Assembly (NCBI GenBank): GCA_950106755.1
Contig: OX467089.1
Coordinates: 4,962,501-5,026,500, forward strand
DNA: 64,000 nucleotides
From: Climacium dendroides
Taxonomy: Eukaryota > Streptophyta > Bryopsida > Hypnales > Climaciaceae
Reading direction: 5' to 3'
This document shows positions 12,339 through 21,599 of the stretch, piece by piece. The first letter of the stretch is position 1; the number at the start of each line of letters is the position of its first letter. Under the pieces are notes generated by a model. That model saw nothing but the letters and a program-made list of their open reading frames with translations. It did no database searches and had not been told where the DNA came from. The translations under genes and the position numbers were made by a program.

Positions 12339-13569
12339 GGACGCCTTCTCTCATCATCAGAACGCTGGTGAAGGACCAGGCCCATTTTCCTCAGGAAGCT
12401 CGAGAGTTGGAGCTAAGACGGTGACTTCGGAGTGCGATCGAGGGACTAGACTAGTGATGGAGGTGCGGCACGTTTAGGCTCAGTTTCTTGTAGATTTCAT
12501 TTGCACAGTTGTGCTCCATTTGCTCGCGATTGTTCGTCAATCTAACGACGCAGAACAATGTGGAGCGAGATTTTTATTCCGTGCATCCATTTGTACATGT
12601 CGATAAATAGATCTGTATCTGTAATCTCTAAATTGGTTTGCTGCCTTTGCAGATGATATATCAGCTAGAATGGTAGTGCGAGTTTTTTTGTGTGAGAACA
12701 TCGTCCTAGCTAGCTCTTCCTTCCGTCTTTGCTTTGGGGTCTAAGTTCTGGGGAAACTGGCAGATTATAATGAACAAACGGTCCATGGTTTACGTCGGAC
12801 TGTAATACTTTGAGATGTACAAGGTGTGCAGATTAGAATTAGTGTCGATTAATAATGCATCACATATCATTAGCACTTTCATAATTCATAACTGTTCATA
12901 GCCTGGTGTCTCAAATAATGCATTGTAAATTATGATGGAATCCCTTTCACCTGTCAATACGACTTAATAAGAATAAATCTTGTCCTTTTACAGTGACTAT
13001 CTTCAGTTGCAATTTGTGGCAAGTATAGCTAGGTGTACATCTTTTGCACGAGTTCATCACTTTTGATTTGTGGAGTCTTGTTGACATTGTTCATAGTGCT
13101 TGAGAGTCGCTATTGCTTTTGATGTAAGCCATTTCCTATTGTCTATATTATAAGATGTGCAGATTGTTTTTATGGGAATTGATGTTTTCTCATAGTCATG
13201 TTGTTGATGTGTTTCAACCTTTCAAACATATTCTTAGAATGAAGAGGCATTTCAACTCAAAATCTTTGGAGAAGCCACCTCATATCATACTTGATGTTCT
13301 AGGTTTAGTTCTAACTTTCAAGATTGGCAATTGGTTTGAGTATATGCTCTATAGTAAGTGAATCTTTGTAAGGTTGGATGTATGTATTTTGACACAAGGA
13401 TCTTCGGAACCAAAATTTACTGATTAGGTTTGCCTTCTATAGTCGGAAGGATGCAAATTTCAAGGGACTCAAAATTTGTGCACTTTTATTGCCATGAAGG
13501 TAAAAATTCTTGTCATCATTATTTTCTCTTCTTTAGCTTACTTGTACATAAAATTTCAAGACACATCCT

Positions 13570-13738
13570 TTGGTTTTCTCAATTTTGAAGCTCTCATTGG
13601 CTAAAAACTTAATCTCCATGGCCTCTTGCATCTACAATAAAGAAAGACTAAATTGTGTAATCTTCTTTATATTTCAAGGATTTTTCTTCATGATGTGGGA
13701 CGTCTTCAAAGGACTCAATAGCAAAGAACATTATGGTG
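13570..13738 (+). other. Possible exon, plus strand, copy 1
   Basis: The frame contains MASCIYNKERLNCV and a hydrophobic stretch, and ends at a good donor (GGTG|GTAAGA, intron from 13,739). Copy 2 has the same frame and donor at 61,275/61,276. Most differences between copies change amino acids, and I recognise no family, so a real protein is doubtful. It could be an exon of a decayed gene. Confidence 0.25.
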
Positions 13739-13910
13739 GTAAGAACATTAATTCTTGTCCTCTATTAGTTTTTGTTGCATTTTCTTATATGTATTCTAAG
13801 TATCTAAAATGTTGAATTAGGCATTCATAAGAAATGTGTGACCCAAAGTTGAAAAGAATTCAACATAGAAAGTGAGAGCTTAAATACCAAATCTTGTCTT
13901 AATTGGGTCA

Positions 13911-14160
13911 AACTTCACTACAACATGCATTTCAAGTAAATTTGATAATTTTTCCTATGCTATGGCTAACATCTTATCTTGAAGTTTAAATATTAAGAAA
14001 TATGAAAATGAAATTTATATGATTTCTCTAAATACATCTATGTAAAAGTCCTCGTAGAAGAACCATGAAAGTTTTGAAAGTAATGGTGATGAACATCTTG
14101 CTACAATTGTTGCACACTTACTTGACCTCATATCACAAGAAATTTCATTGAAAAAGGTCA
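13911..14160. repeat. 250-bp copy-1-specific insertion (or copy-2 deletion)
   Basis: Absent from copy 2, where the sequence runs straight through GGGTCACGTAC. In copy 1 the segment is bounded by the direct repeat GGTCA (13,906-13,910 and 14,156-14,160). This fits either insertion with a 5-bp target duplication or loss in copy 2 by short-homology deletion. No terminal inverted repeat is evident. Confidence 0.7.
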
Positions 14161-15129
14161 CATACAATATATATTGGAGACATTTGACTCTGGAAGGGTG
14201 TGGCCCTATCACCATGGTAGACAGCCAAAAATTATCAGACTCCTGGATGAGTAGGTGTATGCTTCAAGTATCCTGTCTCCTAGACTAGAAGGATTCTTTG
14301 TCACCGTTTCAGTACCCTTGAGGAACTCTTACAGCGGAAGTCCTGGCTTTTCTTATATCTCACCCCGCTATCACACCACCTTCGAACTCCAACTTTTTCA
14401 ATATGTCAATGCATCTTGTCACTGGAAATGTTCTCTGTTGTCAAACCGTAGATTCACTTCCTAGGGAATGTCCGGGAGAAGTGCAAACAATGGGTTTCTC
14501 CTTGTTGGGATATCACTGTTTTCATGCTGTCAAATCGATGGCCTGCACACATTCTGTACGGAATCATTAAGACAGTAATTGCACCTACCCTCGAACATAA
14601 TATTACTTCCATGCCGTCAGGAATTTACGTATGACTGCGCGCATCTTGCTAATGCATCTTGCTAATGGAACTTGCTTACTTACTTGCCTTGGTTTGTCGG
14701 AACCCTGGTTTCAGTTCCTAGAGATGTCCGGGAGAATTGCGAACAACGGGTTTCCCCTTGTTGGGATGTCACTGTCCATCAGCCCTTGCATGATGTCAAA
14801 ACGATCGCCTGGACACATTCCAGCACAGAATTCAGCCTGGACATTATTGCTTACATTGCCGTCAGTGAAGCGCTTGGGAATTCGAAATAGAATATCTGAA
14901 ATCTGCACTATGAGCATTGAAGTCGTGCTTGACCCTTAAGCTCGTGCTATAACTGGCAAAGAGCAGCAATCACATGTTCGTATATGTTGTCTAGATGTAT
15001 CATAAGTTTCTTGGAGTTATGGCAAGAAAATTAGAAACAACCCAAATGGGTGCTTAATTAGATGTGTGAGGGTTAACACAAGTGCTGAGCTTCCACATTC
15101 TATGTAACAGGACAAGGCATCAAACGGTT

Positions 15130-16532
15130 TCACTTACGAAGAGTAGATCCAGAGAAAACTTTACCTCCAGCTGGGCGCCGGCGGAAGATTCCCCAAGCAA
15201 ATCTTCCTCCGATCATCGTTAAGCCCACCAAAAGTGTCATGGCAGCTTTCTGGGATGAAGTGCAGAGAAGCGTAAATGAGCGAACAAGATTTTGAAAGCA
15301 CAACTTACTTGAATAATAGTCAATTTTCAAACCAAGTTCTATACCTTAAATTAGGATGTTTGTTTTGTTTGTTTGTTCGTTCGTTTTGTTTTGTTTGTCA
15401 CATTGAGATCTCCTGGATTGTGTGTCCCACAATCGCATGCTTCATACCATTGTATAGCCCTTGGCGAGGAGGGGTGCACCGGCTTGATTTTGTGGTGTTT
15501 AGAAGTACGGTGTGAAAGTTATGCATTCTTGGAGTTATTTTTTGTTCTAAAAAATTAGAAAATTCATTTTTTTTATATTTTCGTCACAATCTTGGTACCG
15601 TCAGAAAGCTCTTGGTGCACGGGCTTTGTTTCATGGCATTCCAACTCACGGTGAGAAAGTTATGCATTTTTTTAGTTGTTTTTTGTTCAAAAAAATAATC
15701 TTTTACTTTTGTTTTGATTGTGGCAATGGTACAGGGCACACTACACTAATGATGATAAATAGTGTTGGCAACACTAATCACGAAGCATAACACTAATTGT
15801 CAACAATCTGGTTAATGTTACCAACACTAAATGTCAACATAGACACTATTTGTCAACTACTGGGTATAAATTTTTTACAAGTTTACATTTAGTGTTACCT
15901 AACTATTTCATCAAAATGCAAAGAAAAACGTATGAATCCAAGAAACCTATGACATGCTAAAAAAGTTACTACTCAGAAAAATGAACACAACACTAAATGT
16001 CAACTAATTGAAGTTTAGAGTGACCGGGGTAAAAGTCTAGGTAACACTAATCACAACATAACACTATTTATCATCATTAGTGTAGTGACAACTGTAAGAT
16101 TACAAATATTAAAAGATTTAGCAGATTTAGCCACGATATTACGAACTGAGGTTTGTACCTTTCCAAAATCAGGACTTCCCAAGGCATTTGAAGGAATCGA
16201 CATGCTGCAAACAACACCCACGGCGAGTGGAACAACTTAGTCAGCATTTCGGACTCGGAACCCAACATCCACATATGTGATCTGCAAAATATTGAGTAAT
16301 GTTCAAAAAGAACAGAAATTATTCTAGAATCGTATCCATCGACATTGCTGATAAACCACCCGTAGCTCTCGTAGATATTTCAAATTTGTTCAATTAATGC
16401 TATCATGATTCGAGTGATCCAAGCTGTGGGGGTGTAAGGGTGTGCCTACCCGCTCGGAAAGTTCATACTGTGGTCCCCGGCAAAGGCACCAGTTGGCATA
16501 GTTGCGATACATGATGCCAACAGAATGTTAAG
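15130..16532 (-). CDS. Candidate small membrane protein gene, copy 1 (three exons seen, 5' exon uncertain)
   Basis: Exons read on the minus strand: 16,532-16,450 (LNILLASCIATMPTGAFAG...), 16,204-16,159 (MSIPSNALGSPDFGK) and 15,249-15,130 (KAAMTLLVGLTMIGG... ending STLRK then TGA). Junctions keep frame: donor GG|GTAGGC, acceptor TTTGCAG, donor AAG|GTACAA, acceptor ATCCCAG. The last exon has a hydrophobic segment of about 20 residues followed by RRR, suggesting a single membrane span with a basic flank. The first exon probably lies at 16,560-16,680 (a frame with MSRYASLQFSP), but I could not fix its donor. Copy 2 preserves the same exons. The only exon indel is 3 nt, whereas an 11-nt indel falls in an intron. 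The last intron (909 nt) contains a CACTA MITE. The family is unrecognised. All exon substitutions I compared change amino acids, so one copy may be relaxed. Confidence 0.45.
15343..15738. repeat. Copy-1-specific intron sequence with internal duplication
   Basis: Absent from copy 2. It begins with a TTTG/TTCG-rich microsatellite (about 15,358-15,400) and contains two diverged direct copies of a roughly 75-bp unit (about 15,480-15,555 and 15,622-15,695; shared 'gaaagttatgcatt'). It lies immediately beside the CACTA MITE, so copy 2 may have lost both together, or copy 1 gained them in steps. Confidence 0.7.
15739..16087. mobile_element. CACTA-type MITE in an intron
   Basis: A 349-bp element with a perfect 28-bp terminal inverted repeat starting CACTACACTAATGATGATAA. 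Several subterminal copies of AACACTAA / TTAGTGTT occur in both orientations, as expected of CACTA-superfamily ends. The flanking trinucleotides are GCA (15,736-15,738) and ACA (16,088-16,090), an imperfect target duplication. It sits in the last intron of the candidate small gene and is absent from duplication copy 2. Confidence 0.9.
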
Positions 16533-16680
16533 CTGTCAAACAACACACACAGATCAGCTTCATAGAAGTAAGAATCTTGAAAAAGCAATGAATAGGAATC
16601 CAACATCAAAGAGATGGACTGGAGAGAACTGCAAAGACGCATAGCGGGACATTCCGAAGGAGCGAGCACGGTACAAGAGA

Positions 16681-16853
16681 CTGCTGTATAAAATTCTTCC
16701 TAAATGAGGAACTTTCCACCATCCAATGCTCCATGCACACCAATGAAATTCTTCAAAAAATAATTGGATGAAAATCATTTACTTTTTCGTAAGAACCAGC
16801 CATGCTGGCCCTGACAACATTTTAGGGCTACAGTGTCAATTTAGCGTGAACGG
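16681..16853. repeat. Segment present inverted at 63,284-63,472
   Basis: Read forward here, it contains 'caatgaaattcttcaaaaaa' and 'tttagggctacagtgtcaat'. The reverse complement of 63,284-63,472 carries the same phrases in the same order. It lies just right of the direct duplication and just downstream of the F-box stop codon. Confidence 0.85.
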
Positions 16854-16883
16854 AGATTGAAAGATTTTTGAAGTGTCCGTTCT

Positions 16884-18437
16884 CTACGGTGCAGCATTAG
16901 CTATGGACAAGATAGAGTTATATTTAGGTTGAGTAGTTACCAGTTTCTTGGTCAGAGGTTTGAAGATGCCCAGCATTTCTCGTCTGAAACCAACTCTAGT
17001 GTGCTCCGGGTACACTTGAAGGCCATCGGATTTCTTGACATTCACTAAACTTCTCCATCGGCAAGTCGATACTCCTGCCTTCGGATTCGGAAACTCCAAC
17101 TCGTCGATGCAATGGTCTACCGATTGATCCGGCTCTTGCTCAGAGAATACGAAGAGCTTACCATCGCTCTCGACCAGCACCGTGTTGGAGTAGGAGGACC
17201 AAGGGATTGCGGTAACCAGATCTGGCAGCCATGTTCCGTTCTCCACGTCAAATGCAACCACCCCCCTACCCCCACCCTCCAGAAACGAGATGAAGAACAG
17301 TTTTCCGTTCAAGCACACGCCTGCCTGGTGCTCGTTTAGTCCGAAGGCGGGACCGGGGAGGTCACACACCTCTTTCCACTTTGATGTCGATGAATCGAAC
17401 ACTTCCACTTTCCTCGACAGATGCTCATCACTTGCGGCGGAGCTTCCAGCTACAATCACTTTGTAGGATTTCTTGGCAGAATCGACCGTGATGTGGACGA
17501 GCACTGGGTTCCTGGGATGGAGCAGTGGTGGCAGCGCTCGCGTCTGTCCTGTCAAGGGGTTGAACACCACGAATTCTCCTTTCTTGGGCAATTTGGAAAC
17601 CTCGGCACACATGAGTCCGCCATGGCCGCACACGGAATACTCTTTGAAAAGCTCTGCATCTGGAGGTGGCAGGTACGACACTGCGGGGAAGGACCTCGAG
17701 GACCTGGAATGCAAATCATATCCACTACAGCGCCAAGATTTATTTTTGATATAATAGTTGATAGCCGTAAATACGCCTTCCGAAATTCCGCCCCGCGACT
17801 CTCTGAAAGCTTCACCCTCTATGAACTTGTTCCACGAATTTGATAATGTTTTGAAACGAAATAGATCTCTGAAATCTACTCTTTGCAAAACATTCTCCTG
17901 TAAATCATTAGCTAGAGAGTCCCAATTTGTCGCTGTCGGCTTCTTTCTAATCACCTCTACGGAGCTCGCTTCCCCAGGTACAGATTGTTCTCTAACTCTA
18001 CAGCACCAATTCAGACCCAAGCCAAAAGCAGCGCGCACGTTGGTGGATGCGAGGCTGTTACAATCTCTATTTCTGAGCAACGAGTTCAGATCAGAGGGCA
18101 TGCGCATCGCGGACCTCTCCCCGGTCAGCACTCTCAACACAATCCACCTTTTCCACACCAGGGGGCTTATCAGGGACTGAGAATTCCCTTCACATGATTT
18201 CGAGGCGCTGGTCTTCGGGTTATCACAGTCCTTCCCCACGGAATTCGACCTTGACTTTCTAATATAGGAGTCGCTGCTCCAAGCGACGTGCGAGTTGTTG
18301 TGACCTAATTTTCTCAATTTCTTTGATGACCCCTCCGAATGGCGTGAGCAAAAGAATCGTTCAATGCTCTGGCAGACACTCGTCTCTCTAATCCTTCTCT
18401 TCAACCCAGTGATGGTTCCTGCCGCAACTGCTGTCAA
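16884..18437 (-). CDS. F-box/kelch-repeat-type protein
   Basis: An uninterrupted 517-codon frame on the minus strand. Residues 171-206 form a degenerate F-box (LANDLQENVLQRVDF, then LFRFKTLSNSWNKFI), the motif that binds Skp1/ASK in SCF ubiquitin ligases. Residues about 285-435 have the blades of an F-box-associated kelch/beta-propeller domain: FNPLTGQTRALPP, VEVFDSSTSKWKEV, VCLNGKLFFISF, VVAFDVENGTWLPDL and VESDGKLFVFSE. In this family the propeller recruits the substrate; the target here is unknown. The first ~165 residues are basic, Ser-rich and have no recognisable domain, which is longer than the usual leader. I chose the 18,437 ATG because it opens the frame; an internal start is possible. 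There are no introns within the frame. It is not included in the neighbouring segmental duplication and is the only clearly intact gene here. Confidence 0.88.
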   Translation of the reverse strand: MTAVAAGTITGLKRRIRETSVCQSIERFFCSRHSEGSSKKLRKLGHNNSHVAWSSDSYIRKSRSNSVGKDCDNPKTSASKSCEGNSQSLISPLVWKRWIVLRVLTGERSAMRMPSDLNSLLRNRDCNSLASTNVRAAFGLGLNWCCRVREQSVPGEASSVEVIRKKPTATNWDSLANDLQENVLQRVDFRDLFRFKTLSNSWNKFIEGEAFRESRGGISEGVFTAINYYIKNKSWRCSGYDLHSRSSRSFPAVSYLPPPDAELFKEYSVCGHGGLMCAEVSKLPKKGEFVVFNPLTGQTRALPPLLHPRNPVLVHITVDSAKKSYKVIVAGSSAASDEHLSRKVEVFDSSTSKWKEVCDLPGPAFGLNEHQAGVCLNGKLFFISFLEGGGRGVVAFDVENGTWLPDLVTAIPWSSYSNTVLVESDGKLFVFSEQEPDQSVDHCIDELEFPNPKAGVSTCRWRSLVNVKKSDGLQVYPEHTRVGFRREMLGIFKPLTKKLVTTQPKYNSILSIANAAP

Positions 18438-18617
18438 CCGATTGCGCTGACAGTTATTTAGACTGCGATTTCTTTGAGCTGCATGTCGTCGTGATGACGG
18501 GCACCTGCAGTAGTCGAAACTGTTACCAATGTACAGCTTACTTACAAGATGTCGGTTGTTTAACAGGAAAAAACCATTATGCTTGCTGAAACCCGTCGTG
18601 AAAGCGGAGTCCTGTGG

Positions 18618-18624
18618 TATTTAT
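18618..18624 (-). promoter_or_regulatory. Possible TATA-like element for the F-box gene
   Basis: ATAAATA on the minus strand, 180 nt upstream of the F-box start codon, within an otherwise featureless 490-nt upstream region. The position would give a 5' leader of about 150 nt. No other support. Confidence 0.25.
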
Positions 18625-19017
18625 GGTTTATGGTTTGAAAAGAAGAACTCAGGTTCGCTTTAGCACCGGAATGAATCTGAAGTTTGCTTAAATTGTATTG
18701 TTTGTTCAAGCTCACACCAGAATTCATCGGAATATAGGATCATTTTCAAGAATACATCACCCACGACTTCTATTTAACAATGCTGACGAAGGAATTCGCC
18801 ACACATGCATCTCATTCCGCAGAGGTGCTATCTAGTTCGTAAGATTTCAACCTTTTATATTCTCCATCTACTTGAATTAATTCCACAACATCAACAAAGA
18901 TTCACTTCCTCTATATCAAAACAGAGAGCTCACTCTAAAATCCAACATCTCTTTAAAGTCTTGCAATAAAACAACCCAAATCTGACAACAGAAACGCCCG
19001 GAGCTCTGGAAACATAC

Positions 19018-19217
19018 CCAGGAATTGGATTGGGAGAAACGGTGATTGTTGTCAATCGTTTCGTCTTTTCACTCCCAAGAGATTCAAAGACTGCCGAGAA
19101 GTAATCCTCTCCCCACGCCAGCATTCCTACCCAGTAGTACCCCCATACAATTCTCACAGAGTAAGCGGGCCGAGACCAATCTCCCGCGGTGGGCAGCTCG
19201 TCCTGTGGAAACCCCAT
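19018..19217 (-). CDS. Candidate first exon of an unidentified gene
   Basis: The frame begins at an ATG at 19,217 (MGFPQDELPTAGDWSRPAYS) and encodes 66 residues up to a strong donor (CCTGG|GTATGT, intron from 19,017). An in-frame upstream ATG at 19,292 lies only about 20 nt from the TATA box and is unlikely to be used. The composition is GC-richer than its flanks. The sequence has several Trp/Tyr residues (VRIVWGYYWVGMLAWGEDYF) and no domain I recognise. Joining it to the F-box frame through the nearby acceptors at 18,437-18,500 gives early stops, so I treat it as a separate or decayed gene. Confidence 0.4.
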
Positions 19218-19310
19218 GATCAAAGGGTTTGAGCTGAAGCTGAGTGTGCAGGTGGCGAGTCGAGTCTTATTGCTAACAATGGAGTGATGCAATTGAGGAG
19301 TGGAGCGCAG

Positions 19311-19321
19311 ATATATATATA
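19311..19321 (-). promoter_or_regulatory. TATA box
   Basis: A TATATATATA run on the minus strand, about 95 nt upstream of the ATG at 19,217. A start of transcription about 30 nt downstream would leave a leader of about 65 nt. The spacing supports the 19,217 start. Confidence 0.5.
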
Positions 19322-19329
19322 GCTAGCAT

Positions 19330-19660
19330 TTACCATATGATTCTCCCGTAATCAAAGACGGGAATCGATGACTGTGATGCGATAACAACGCAAGTAGCTA
19401 GTGTACAGACAAGTTTCACTGGATCCCTTATCCCTGACGACATGTAGCATCCTCGTGTCCCACAGTGATCATTCTGAGTGCGAACAGAAGCGCTTGAAGT
19501 TACGCCGACAGGCGTGTTTGTCACAGAGTCTGTACAGACATTTTTTAGACAAGGACGCTCAAGGGACGTTCAGCCAGTCCGCTACGGGGTTCATTAAATT
19601 TTCGCGTGCCAGGACTGTTAGTGGCAGTAGACATATGTTTTGCATTTTTTTTCTCTTCTA
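19330..19660. other. GC-richer tail of the F-box island, unassigned
   Basis: Open frames on both strands (64 and 86 codons) have no recognisable content. The stretch may be a promoter region upstream of the candidate exon at 19,018-19,217. Confidence 0.35.
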
Positions 19661-19899
19661 AATCTCAGACCAACCAATCAAATATTCAAAGAAACATTAC
19701 GATGATATGTCAAATATCATGAGAATCTTTTGAATCAAATTTCCAATGTCATTTAACCCATCCAAATAATCATTTTGGTAGACCCATGAAGGCATTGAGT
19801 AGGAAACATTTGACGGAGTGAAGGTTGGTGATGTCATTTTTATATTGAAATTGAGTTTTTTTCACCATGAATCCTCAAAGGATATGGAATAATTTGAAA

Positions 19900-20350
19900 A
19901 TGAGTGCTAAACCGCTTATTGTCAAAATGTCAAAATGTCAAAATGATGTTTATGTAGAATTTCAGACCTCATTTAGTCATAATAAAAGAACTTTTTTCAA
20001 AAAACTTAGGACTAAAAAAAGTTGGAAAATCTATTTAAATTTCATCTCTAAAAATCCATTTCATATTTCAAACCTTCAATCAAAAATTATGGACAAATTT
20101 AAATAGGATGTTTCAAGATGTAAAATGTCCCTTCCAACCCCTCTTTGAAATGTCCATAACTTTTGGTTGGAGTCTTAAAATATGAAATGGATTTTTGGAG
20201 ATGAAATTTAAATAGATTTCCCAACTTTTTTTAGTCCAAAGTTTTTTGAAATTTTCTATTTTACTATGACTAAACGAGGCCTGAAATTTTACTTTAAATA
20301 AAATTCTTGCTTTAATTTGACTTTCCTATGAGCGGTTGAGCTCCTACTAA
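19900..20350. repeat. Snap-back (foldback) element
   Basis: Arm 19,957-20,094 is inverted at 20,152-20,291 with high identity. Shared pieces include 'aaatctatttaaatttcatc' and 'ccatttcatatt'. A ~57-nt spacer separates them. Weaker pairing extends outwards to about 19,900 and 20,350 ('aaccgct' motifs). No reading frame of note and no clear target duplication. Related arm sequence occurs in R1 copies A and B. Confidence 0.85.
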
Positions 20351-20599
20351 TTTTAATTTATTTATCCCACATTGTTTACTTTGCCTCCTACTACCCCAAA
20401 TGTATATAAAAATTTATCTTCTCACTCTTGATTCACAAATCATGAAAGTTGTTCAAATCACAATGAAAAAACTAAAGCATTAGTTTTAATGAGTAGAATA
20501 TTCCACATCATGTCACCTCGGGATGAAATGGTGTGAAATATTCCACATCATTCTGTCTAAGGGAAGGTAGTTCTTATTGTTATTGAATGTGATGTGTAA

Positions 20600-21100
20600 A
20601 AATGAATCAACTGTTGTTGTCAATATGGTTTAAAAATTCCGAACTTGTGGGGCCAATAGGATTTGTGATTTCATCTAAACGGTTCATTCTTGAGCCCAAT
20701 TGTGCATTGCCCTTCTTTCAAATTGAGCAAGTACACGGAAATAGTGTACTTCTGAAAACCACTAATGATGGTCAACAAATGTTTTTAACAGCCTTCTACA
20801 TGGCTCAAATTTTTTGTAATGCTTGGAGGTTTAGCTTGCTATCATTTTAATTGAAGTGTCACGGCCCCATTGGCAAACTGCCCAAGTGGTCGAATATCCA
20901 CTTATAATTTATGCGGAGTATTTTATTAGAGTTAATTGTAAAGTGTGTGCAAGGAAGGACTAGGAACCAAAGTTTGGAAAAAATACAAGATGAAACTCCC
21001 TAGAGCACTCAAGCTCAGGTCTGATCGAATTTGGTGCCATGTTTGTTTGCTTTATTCTTAGTTAACCTTCCTCTGACACACATTCACAAACACAAGACAC
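20600..21100. other. Intergenic, no gene supported
   Basis: An 82-codon plus frame (20,602-20,850) shows no recognisable motif and is not exon-bounded. Otherwise featureless. Confidence 0.4.
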
Positions 21101-21104
21101 ACTT

Positions 21105-21529
21105 TACAATTAATACTATTATCTTGAAGAGAATTTTTCAACTTTTAATGAAAAGCTTTTGAAAAGGTAGGATCCAAAGGGCTCTCAATAGTTTGGTAAG
21201 CTATGCTCAAGAGTCTCTATTTGCTTGTGCCCTCTTCACTTTTTGAAGTGGTTGGCCATGTTTTTCCACTTGGTATGCATGCCATGGAACAATTTCTTAG
21301 CTACAACCAACCCATTTACCATATTTGAATCCCCTTAGTACCCTAGTGTATGATGCTTTAAAAAATTGCCCCACATGATGCATACCAGGAAGAAAAAAAT
21401 GGCCAACCACTTCAAAAAAGTAAAGAGGGCATGAACAAATAGAGACTCCTTGGTATGGCTTGCTAAGCTATTTAGAATCCTTTTGAATCCACCTTTTTAA
21501 AAGATTCTCTTCAAAATAATAAAATTGTA
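21105..21529. mobile_element. Snap-back element, likely non-autonomous DNA transposon
   Basis: A 425-bp palindrome-like unit. The left arm (about 21,105-21,300) is the reverse complement of the right arm (about 21,345-21,529), sharing 'gaagtggttggccat' and 'gagtctctatttg'. The outer ends are TACAATTAATA and, inverted, TACAATTTTATTA. If the outer TA is the target, it would fit a Tc1/mariner-type MITE, but that is inference. Confidence 0.8.
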
Positions 21530-21599
21530 ACTATGACTGGATATTTGACCACTTGGTGAGTCTTTCTGTAAGCTTGTGACTCTTCAATAAAAATATCCA

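Larger units (their letters stand above)
11864..16669 (+). repeat. Segmental duplication, copy 1
   Basis: This segment is repeated in the same orientation at 59,532-63,201. Long runs are identical with scattered substitutions and small indels, including the GC-rich left end, the 12.5-13.1 kb stretch, and 14.25-15.34 kb. Sequence similarity stops abruptly on the left at 11,864/59,532. Copy 1 carries material absent from copy 2: 13,911-14,160 and 15,343-16,087. At about 13,245-13,545 the two copies have unrelated sequence. Direct collinearity ends at 16,669/63,201. The F-box gene just beyond is not duplicated. Confidence 0.95.

Noticed and set aside
14631..14939. 102-codon plus frame and 68-codon minus frame in copy 1
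   Set aside because: Copy 2 has deletions of 10 and 1 bp here that break both frames, and no domain is visible. More likely 3' flanking sequence of the candidate minus-strand gene.
17112..18197. Several plus-strand and alternative minus-strand frames of 67-140 codons
   Set aside because: They are shadows of the F-box coding sequence in other frames.
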